A DNA stretch of 42,588 bases from Spirulina sp. SIO3F2 (lineage in GTDB: Bacteria > Cyanobacteriota > Cyanobacteriia > Cyanobacteriales > Spirulinaceae): positions 1 through 42,588 of the forward strand of contig JAAHHN010000001.1 of assembly GCA_010672165.1 (NCBI GenBank), written 5' to 3'. Made by a program: the position numbers and the translations under genes. A model generated the notes under the pieces. That model was not told where the DNA came from, ran no database searches, and saw only the letters and a list, made by a program, of their open reading frames with translations. Below, piece after piece: positions 32,936 to 42,588 of this stretch (position 1 is its first letter; the number at the start of each line of letters is the position of its first letter).

Positions 32936-34507
32936 CTAGAAGTCCAGACCGTAGATCGTGGTCGTACCACTCACCTCATTAGTGACTACCAATAAAGGCT
33001 CATCATTTGGACTTTGAGCAGCCGGGATAAACAGCAAGCCTTCCGGTGCCAGATCCCCTGCTGTGCCCGCTTCCGCATCACCAGCAAAATCCCGGTTATT
33101 GGTATAAGTCACGTACCGGGGTGAAGTGGGGCGGGTCACATCATAGACCATGATGCCGCCAACCCGCTCCAGGCCAATAAAGGCATAGGTGCGAGCACCG
33201 ATGCGGCCCACCGTAATGCCTTCAGGTTCCGGCCCCTTGTCATCACTGCGATTATCTAACGAGTCATTCTCGTCATTGGTGGAATTAAAGTTTTCAGGCA
33301 GCGCCTCCGCTAAAGTCCGCTCAAACTGGCTGCCGCTATCCCAAACTAAAGAACCGTCTGCACTCCAGACCGAGAAAGAGCGTGCACCGTAGGAATAGAG
33401 CGCCTCGTAATCACCATCTCCATCAGTATCGCCGAGGGTTGTGGTGATTTTCAACTGACCCAAGGCCGACTCTGCTTGTAACTCGGCTGCATTCGGGAAG
33501 GCAGTGCTATCCAGGGTTAAGTCCGCAACCCGTTCCTCTTCGCTAAAGCCGTCGTAGTCACGGGAGTCTCCTTCATTAGCAGTGAGGAAGTAAGTGTTGC
33601 CCTGTGCGGTTAGGGTGGCGATCGCATCGGGCAGATATAAACCCGAAACGGGATGGGTCGTAATGTTAATCTCACCATCCTTATTGCTCGCATCGATCGC
33701 GTTTTCCCGAATACTGTGATTCTTTTGACCCAAGCTCACAATGCTGGTTACCGTTGCATTGGCAATATCTACCACAGCCACCGCATTATTTTCTTGCAAG
33801 GTTACAAATGCAGTCTGGCTATCGGCGGCCACGGCAATATATTCAGGCTCTAAATCTTGGGCTGCTGTCGCACCAGGGCCAAAAATGCGAACACCATTGG
33901 CCAGCAATCGCTCTTTTGAGAAGGCCGCAAAGGTCACAGTTTGTACATCGTCCGCGCTCAGTTGACGCGCATTACCCGTCACATCAATGATGCTGATTGA
34001 GCCTTCGGGATCGACGGTATAGTCATCGTTCGGTTCCCCTTCGTTTGCCACCAGAGCCTTAGTGCCATCAGGGGTAAAAGTCACCATATCGGGCAGAGCC
34101 CCAACCGGGACTTGGGTGAGAAAAACACCATCAACATCAAAAAACACAACGACACCGAGCTCTTGTTTGGTTGGGGCTTCTACCGCAACCGCGACCAGGC
34201 CAGTGCTGCTAGTCGCAACGCTGTTGACACCACCGTAGGGGCTTAAGTCAATTGCCTCCTTCGCTACGGGGGCAGCCGGATCGCTAATATCAAGGCGATC
34301 GATGGTGTTCTTTTCGGCATTGGTAATAAAAAGCTGCTGGCTATCCGCATCATAGGCCGCAATTTCTGCTGCCCCTTCATCGAATCCACCACTTTGGTAG
34401 GTGCTCAAGACATTCAGAGACTGGGATTGAGCAGTCTTTGAGAATGCAACGACACCCAGAAGAGTGAATGGAGTTAAAAATGTGAATTTGCGAGTATAAA
34501 TGCTCAT
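32936..34507 (-). CDS. Choice-of-anchor I family secreted beta-propeller protein
   Basis: This 523-aa protein has a signal peptide (about 1-28, hydrophobic core TPFTLLGVVAF). The body is a WD/YVTN-like propeller with the pattern of choice-of-anchor I proteins: IAAYDADSQQLFITNAE near the start, DMVTFTPDGTKALVANEGEP, EPEYIAVAADSQTAFVTLQE, YFLTANEGDSRDYDGF, DGDGDYEALYSYGARSFSVW and KGPEPEGITVG. These proteins are often annotated as alkaline-phosphatase-like, but activity is not established. No sorting anchor (PEP-CTERM or LPxTG) is seen at its end. A possible Pho box lies about 60 bp upstream of the start, which would fit phosphate control. Confidence 0.85.
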   Translation of the reverse strand: MSIYTRKFTFLTPFTLLGVVAFSKTAQSQSLNVLSTYQSGGFDEGAAEIAAYDADSQQLFITNAEKNTIDRLDISDPAAPVAKEAIDLSPYGGVNSVATSSTGLVAVAVEAPTKQELGVVVFFDVDGVFLTQVPVGALPDMVTFTPDGTKALVANEGEPNDDYTVDPEGSISIIDVTGNARQLSADDVQTVTFAAFSKERLLANGVRIFGPGATAAQDLEPEYIAVAADSQTAFVTLQENNAVAVVDIANATVTSIVSLGQKNHSIRENAIDASNKDGEINITTHPVSGLYLPDAIATLTAQGNTYFLTANEGDSRDYDGFSEEERVADLTLDSTAFPNAAELQAESALGQLKITTTLGDTDGDGDYEALYSYGARSFSVWSADGSLVWDSGSQFERTLAEALPENFNSTNDENDSLDNRSDDKGPEPEGITVGRIGARTYAFIGLERVGGIMVYDVTRPTSPRYVTYTNNRDFAGDAEAGTAGDLAPEGLLFIPAAQSPNDEPLLVVTNEVSGTTTIYGLDF

Positions 34508-34567
34508 AAAAGATGGAGGATTTTCTGCATGCCACCCAAATTAAAAACATAAAATTGCTCGTTCTGT

Positions 34568-34589
34568 GTTTAACGTTCGTTTAACGTTT
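34568..34589. promoter_or_regulatory. Tandem 11-bp repeat resembling a Pho box
   Basis: GTTTAACGTTC and GTTTAACGTTT lie head to tail (34568-34578, 34579-34589), with the spacing of 11 bp used by PhoB/SphR-type regulators. The TTTAAC core resembles the cyanobacterial Pho-box word TTAACC, but the last bases differ. It lies between the choice-of-anchor I gene (minus) and pdxJ (plus) and is closer to the former. Confidence 0.35.
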
Positions 34590-34704
34590 ATTTCATGGCC
34601 AATGTTCGGCTTGCTTTTTTTCTTTAAGCACAAGCCTTAGAACCACAACCAAGATGCTACCCTATTCAATCTAACCCGACCGAACCCAGATTGGAGCCAT
34701 TGCT

Positions 34705-35433
34705 GTGCTAACCCTAGGCGTCAATATTGATCACGTTGCAACCATTCGCCAAGCCCGCCGTACCGTTGAACCCGAGCCGATCGCGGCTGCGGTTCTTGCC
34801 GAGCTGGGGGGAGCCGATGGCATCACCGCTCACCTGCGGGAAGACCGTCGCCATATTCAAGACCGGGATGTGCGCCTGCTACGGGAAACGGTGCAAACCC
34901 ACTTCAATTTAGAAATGGCCGCGACCGATGAAATGGTGGCGATCGCTCTCGACCTGAAACCTGACTACGCGACCCTTGTCCCTGAACGCCGGGAAGAAGT
35001 CACCACTGAGGGGGGTTTAAATTTGCTGGGGGATTTCGAGCGCTATTGCCGAGTCGTGGAACAACTCCAAGGCGCAGGCATCCCCGTCAGTTGGTTTATT
35101 GATGCCCAAGCCCCTCAATTGGAAGCCGCCGCTAAAACCGGGGCACAGTTTATCGAGCTACATACAGGTTCTTATGCCAATGCGAAGACAGAGACCCAGC
35201 AGCAACGGGAGTTGGAGGTGCTCACCAAAGGAACCCAAGTGGCGATCGCACTGGGTTTGCGCGTTAATGCTGGCCACGGTCTAACCTATCAGAACGTTTA
35301 CCCGGTGGCTCAAATCCCTGGCATGGAAGAGTTAAATATTGGCCATTCTATTGTGAGCCGTGCAGTCTTGGTGGGGATGGAGCGAGCCGTGCGGGAAATG
35401 AAGCAGGCGATGTTTCAAGAAAGTGGGGTGTAG
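34705..35433 (+). CDS. pdxJ: Pyridoxine 5'-phosphate synthase
   Basis: This 242-aa enzyme condenses 1-deoxyxylulose 5-phosphate with 3-amino-1-hydroxyacetone 1-phosphate to make pyridoxine 5'-phosphate, in the DXP-dependent vitamin B6 route. Signature stretches are [16 protein letters not shown] at the N-terminus, [21 protein letters not shown] (Glu70), [40 protein letters not shown] and [13 protein letters not shown]. The start is GTG 34705, with GGAG at 34692-34695 and homology beginning directly. The gene converges with the EAL gene, only 3 bp between stops. Confidence 0.95.
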   Translation: MLTLGVNIDHVATIRQARRTVEPEPIAAAVLAELGGADGITAHLREDRRHIQDRDVRLLRETVQTHFNLEMAATDEMVAIALDLKPDYATLVPERREEVTTEGGLNLLGDFERYCRVVEQLQGAGIPVSWFIDAQAPQLEAAAKTGAQFIELHTGSYANAKTETQQQRELEVLTKGTQVAIALGLRVNAGHGLTYQNVYPVAQIPGMEELNIGHSIVSRAVLVGMERAVREMKQAMFQESGV

Positions 35434-35436
35434 AGG

Positions 35437-37122
35437 TTAGGGTGTGGGCTGTACTGGGTCTAAATCAAATCGAGGTTGGGTTTCGAGCAGGTGTAAAAAC
35501 GCATCTTGGGGTAATGGTGGACTGAAATAGTAGCCTTGAATCGCATCACAATGATGTTTACGCAAAAACTCCAGTTCTCCTACTGTTGAAACCCCTTCAG
35601 CGATCACCTTACAGTTAAGATTATGGGTCATTTGCAATACCGCTAGGGCGATCGCGGCATTCTTTTGGTTTTGATCAATATCAGTCACAAAGGTGCGATC
35701 GATTTTGATGATATCAAAGGCAAGCTGTTGAATATAACTAAAAGAAGAATAGCCTGTGCCAAAGTCATCTAAGGCAACTTGTAAACCCAGCGATCGCAGC
35801 GTACTCAACTGGTGCTGAATATCCTCAGAGTTTTGTAGCAAAATACTCTCAGTTAGTTCTAATTTAACGAGCTTGGGGTCGATCGTTGTGGCATGTAAAG
35901 TGCGAGAAATGACCGCTTCAAGTTGGGGATGATTGAGTTGACGTGCGGACAAGTTAATTGAAACTTGTAATGGCGGGTTATGTTGTTCATTCCAAAACCA
36001 GGCATCCTGACAAGCTTGGTGCATAATCCATTCTCCCAGCGGGATAATAAATCCTGACTCCTCCGCAATCGGAATAAACTGTTCGGGAGAAATAAAGCCC
36101 TGTTCTGGGTGAATCCAGCGAATCAAGGCTTCTGCACCAAAAATACGCCCTGTTTTTAACTCAACAAAGGGTTGATAGTAGAGCACGAACTGACCTCGTT
36201 CGAGGGCTTGATAAAGATCATTGCGAATCGTAATACTCTGTTGCAGATGCTGATTCAAACTGGGTTGATAAATTTGAAATTGGTTCCCACCCCGTCGTAG
36301 TGCTTCTTCTTTGGCAAGATTAGCTTGAACCCGTAACGTATCAAATTCTGCACCTGCCATTGCTTCCGTAGCGACGCCCAGGCTAGACGTGACAAATAAC
36401 TCTCGTTGGTCCAGCATAAAGGGTTCCGCACAACAATCCTGAAAACGGGTTAAGGAGTTTTGTAAACTTTCAATATCAGGACAATTGAGCAGCACAATAC
36501 AAAACTGATTTTCACCCAAATAGGCGAGGCTATTAGGCGCGATAACCGTTTTCTGAAGTCGCTGGGCAACCTCTTTGAGAACTTGTTCTTTGGCGCGATC
36601 GCCCAAAGCATTTTGCAAGCGCGAGAGATGATCGAGCGAGAGTTCTACCCAGTTCAGCATCATGGTCGGAACTGCTAGTTCGGTGATTAATTCTTGGAAC
36701 TGCTTTTCAAGGGCATATTTGTTGGGTAAAAATGTCAAGGCATCGTAATGGGTCAGATAGTCCACTGCTGCTTCAGCCTGAGTCAGCTTTTGATTGAGTG
36801 CCACCAAAACCTGTTCCCGTTTTTCTAGCTGAGTTTTCAGGGCTTGGAGCACCTCTTTACGGGTAAATGGTTTGACGATATAGTCATCAGCACCCAATTC
36901 CATACCCTGACGATAGGACGCTTTGTCAGCACAGGCGGTTAAAAAAATAAACGGTACCAGCAACAAGTCTGCATGCTGCCGTATTGCCATCAGGATACTG
37001 TAACCATCAATTCCCGGCAGACGAACATCACACAAAATAGCATTGGGGGGCTCCTGTTGGGCCAAAACCAAACCTTGATTGCCATTGGCTGCCCCGATCA
37101 CCTCATATCCAGCAATTTCCAA
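35437..37122 (-). CDS. Response regulator with degenerate GGDEF and EAL domains; 5' end disrupted
   Basis: 561 aa from TTG 37122. The order is receiver domain (acceptor Asp in AILCDVRLPGIDGY, Lys in DDYIVKPF), coiled linker, a GGDEF-like domain (about 115-285) and an EAL phosphodiesterase domain (about 300-545). The EAL domain has EALIRW near 331, NLSARQL, ELTES, DDFGTGYSSFSY and KIDRTFV. The GGDEF signature reads LGENQF, so cyclase activity is not expected; EAL residues for c-di-GMP cleavage look intact. Upstream of 37122 the same frame continues as FLVIEDDATVRESLIDLLEI up to 37173, the missing first strand and acidic pair of the receiver. An in-frame TGA (37174-37176) precedes it. ATG 37177 is one base out of frame. 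So this is either a frameshifted gene or one with an unusual start. Confidence 0.8.
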   Translation of the reverse strand: MEIAGYEVIGAANGNQGLVLAQQEPPNAILCDVRLPGIDGYSILMAIRQHADLLLVPFIFLTACADKASYRQGMELGADDYIVKPFTRKEVLQALKTQLEKREQVLVALNQKLTQAEAAVDYLTHYDALTFLPNKYALEKQFQELITELAVPTMMLNWVELSLDHLSRLQNALGDRAKEQVLKEVAQRLQKTVIAPNSLAYLGENQFCIVLLNCPDIESLQNSLTRFQDCCAEPFMLDQRELFVTSSLGVATEAMAGAEFDTLRVQANLAKEEALRRGGNQFQIYQPSLNQHLQQSITIRNDLYQALERGQFVLYYQPFVELKTGRIFGAEALIRWIHPEQGFISPEQFIPIAEESGFIIPLGEWIMHQACQDAWFWNEQHNPPLQVSINLSARQLNHPQLEAVISRTLHATTIDPKLVKLELTESILLQNSEDIQHQLSTLRSLGLQVALDDFGTGYSSFSYIQQLAFDIIKIDRTFVTDIDQNQKNAAIALAVLQMTHNLNCKVIAEGVSTVGELEFLRKHHCDAIQGYYFSPPLPQDAFLHLLETQPRFDLDPVQPTP

Positions 37123-37195
37123 CAGATCGATTAGGCTCTCCCGTACGGTGGCGTCGTCTTCAATGACAAGAAATCATACCAAAACCCAAAAGTCC

Positions 37196-37267
37196 GACTA
37201 CAGATAAAGTACAAACCTGAGTGCCAGGCTTCGACCCTGCTCAGCCCTCCCCTTTTGATCTGTAGTC
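37196..37267. repeat. Inverted repeat upstream of the EAL gene
   Basis: GACTACAGAT (37196-37205) is exactly complementary to ATCTGTAGTC (37258-37267). The interior carries the motif CAGGCTTCGACCCTGCTCAG, a type of sequence scattered in many bacterial genomes. It may be a small insertion or repeat, placed between the disrupted receiver 5' end and the rRNA terminator. Confidence 0.4.
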
Positions 37268-37361
37268 CTAATTTCTAAATTTGGTCATTCTCTTTTTTCA
37301 GTCTGAGATATGATATTTCCCTCTCCCCATAGCAATAAAAGAGGGATAATCCAACTGTTAA

Positions 37362-37396
37362 GCAAAAAGCTCCCTCACTATGTACAGAGGAAGCTT
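37362..37396 (-). terminator. Terminator of the rRNA operon
   Basis: On the minus strand AAGCTTCCTC and GAGGGAGCTT form a 10-bp stem (one G-U) with a 10-base loop, followed by TTTTT. It lies 13 bp after the estimated 5S end. This is the expected Rho-independent end of the ribosomal transcript. Confidence 0.75.
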
Positions 37397-37408
37397 TGTT
37401 AATATCAA

Positions 37409-37526
37409 GCTGGCAAGGAGCTATTGTGCCAGGGGGCAACCCCCCAAGTATCGTCGCCGCAGAAATGTTTCACAACCGAGTTCGGGATGGGTTCGGAGTG
37501 GAGCCAAAACGCAATACTCACCAGCA
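37409..37526 (-). rRNA. rrf: 5S ribosomal RNA
   Basis: The minus strand has the conserved 5S interior (CCACTCCGAACCCATCCCGAACTCGGTTGTGAAAC, positions about 37464-37503). The ends are complementary: GCTGG at the 5' side and CCAGC at the 3' side. About 118 nt. Ends are set by that terminal helix and may be off by a few bases. Confidence 0.85.
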
Positions 37527-37563
37527 AAGCATATGAGGTTATTAGAGTGAAACCCTCAAGACT

Positions 37564-37584
37564 GCATAAAGAAAATCATAAAGT
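37564..37584 (-). ncRNA. 3' half of the 23S processing stem
   Basis: This stretch is complementary over about 21 bases to 40459-40480, with one bulged G, so the two flanks of the 23S precursor would pair. Such stems are cut by RNase III to release pre-23S. Confidence 0.65.
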
Positions 37585-37588
37585 GTAG

Positions 37589-40370
<2,782 letters not shown>

Positions 40371-40458
40371 GGTCTTTCATCATGAATTGACTGACTCTGT
40401 GATTCTACATCAACCTAATGATTTCGTATCACGAAGTACAGTTTCTCCACTGCTTTTG

Positions 40459-40480
40459 ACTTTATGACTTTTCTTTATGC
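40459..40480 (-). ncRNA. 5' half of the 23S processing stem
   Basis: This stretch pairs with 37564-37584 (see that entry). It overlaps the boxA-like sequence in the 16S-23S spacer. Confidence 0.65.
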
Positions 40481-40494
40481 AGTTTTCAAGGTTC
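40476..40494 (-). promoter_or_regulatory. boxA antitermination site in the rRNA spacer
   Basis: The minus strand reads GAACCTTGAAAACTGCATA, the boxA-type sequence conserved in cyanobacterial 16S-23S spacers, where the Nus complex binds to prevent early termination. Confidence 0.6.
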
Positions 40495-40584
40495 TTTCAC
40501 TGAACTTCTCAGCTCAGCATTCACCCACAGCCGAGTGGTGCTGACCTTAAATGTTCTTGCCTTAAATTTAGCTCTTCACTAATG

Positions 40585-40658
<74 letters not shown>

Positions 40659-40739
40659 TCGGTTAGTCTCCACAATCTCTTGATACCTGCAATAGACCTT
40701 TCGGTTTTTGCTTATCTCTTAACAAGATCAATGGATAGT

Positions 40740-40761
40740 GAACCTAAGATAGTTTGAGAGC
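40740..40761 (-). ncRNA. 3' half of the 16S processing stem
   Basis: The transcript here (GCUCUCAAACUAU, then UAGGUUC) is complementary to the leader at 42402-42430, so the precursor flanks of 16S rRNA pair. The leader side has a bulge of about 9 bases. Confidence 0.6.
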
Positions 40762-40858
40762 TTAAATCGGGCTTTTAACAACCTGCTACGACCTTTAGGT
40801 GACTCTACACTAGAGGACTTTCGTTTGGGTTGTCTCTCTAGGTGAGTAGGTCTCCCTT

Positions 40859-42343
<1,485 letters not shown>

Positions 42344-42401
42344 TCGCCGATCCTTCGGCTTTTATTGTTTCTTGAATTAACAGGTTTTCGCCTTCTTTTT
42401 G

Positions 42402-42430
42402 GCTCTCAAACTATTCTCTTTTCTAGGTTC
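42402..42430 (-). ncRNA. 5' half of the 16S processing stem, in the rRNA leader
   Basis: This stretch pairs with 40740-40761 in the spacer: 13 bases exact (AUAGUUUGAGAGC) plus 7 more (GAACCUA) beyond a bulge. Confidence 0.6.
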
Positions 42431-42463
42431 TCTCGCGCTCTTCTTTCGAATCGCGCATTTACC

Positions 42464-42492
42464 AAGGTAAGCGAACTACTAGACCATGTCAA
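42464..42492 (-). promoter_or_regulatory. Candidate rRNA operon promoter
   Basis: On the minus strand a perfect -35 TTGACA (42492-42487) is followed after 17 bp by TACCTT (42469-42464) as a -10. It lies about 120 bp upstream of the 16S start. An A/T-run (near 42509-42518) just upstream may act as an UP element. Confidence 0.55.
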
Positions 42493-42588
42493 CCCCCCTT
42501 TCCCGTTTTTTTTTTGAGAGGAGCACAGAGAATCACTGCAACCCTTACGGGAAAAGAATTCGGGGCAATCTGGACTTTGTGAGAAAAA

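Overview
The window reads as a chromosomal segment of a cyanobacterium, probably a filamentous or Leptolyngbya/Phormidium-like lineage. The evidence is the frequent HIP1 palindrome (GCGATCGC), an Flv1-type diflavin flavoprotein, DUF928 and CHASE2 proteins, and a ribosomal operon whose 16S-23S spacer carries only tRNA-Ile(GAU). The genus is an inference; the intact 16S gene at the right end would settle it.

Layout, left to right. (1) 1-2666: the 3' part of a CHAT-domain protein whose 5' half is missing, then a secreted DUF928 protein. (2) 2664-2891: three abutting repeat elements, including a MITE-like element that supplies the DUF928 stop codon. (3) 3020-6695: a membrane pentapeptide-repeat protein, a MoxR-type AAA ATPase and its HExxH/VWA partner. 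(4) 6965-12337: a CHASE2-GGDEF diguanylate cyclase convergent with a six-PAS class III adenylate cyclase. (5) 12816-14552: Flv1-type flavodiiron protein. (6) 14553-19096: an AT-rich, apparently HIP1-free island with a two-gene operon. It encodes an unrecognised 299-aa protein and a CHAT protease-NACHT ATPase fusion with a long coiled coil inside the STAND module. This is the best candidate for an undescribed system, probably an anti-phage or cell-suicide device. (7) 19532-26227: cupin, a second copy of the MITE-like element, dienelactone-hydrolase lipoprotein, cobyrinate a,c-diamide synthase, a membrane protein, a peptidoglycan-binding protein, DUF72 and a TonB-like protein. (8) 26541-30475: two tandem TPM-domain membrane proteins and a small membrane protein, all ending in a glycine-rich tail that finishes with Trp. 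(9) 30482-34507, minus strand: DOPA-dioxygenase-like protein, a triple-repeat secreted protein, a rhodanese lipoprotein and a choice-of-anchor I protein. (10) pdxJ, convergent with a REC-GGDEF-EAL protein whose receiver 5' end is out of frame with any usual start codon. (11) 37362-42588, minus strand: promoter, 16S, tRNA-Ile, 23S, 5S and terminator, with visible processing stems.

Much of the window is ordinary core genome with signalling genes (c-di-GMP synthesis, probable c-di-GMP breakdown, cAMP synthesis). The accessory parts are the truncated CHAT gene, the MITE-like copies and the CHAT-NACHT island. All assignments come from reading translated sequence by eye. No database search was run, and domain edges and rRNA ends are approximate.
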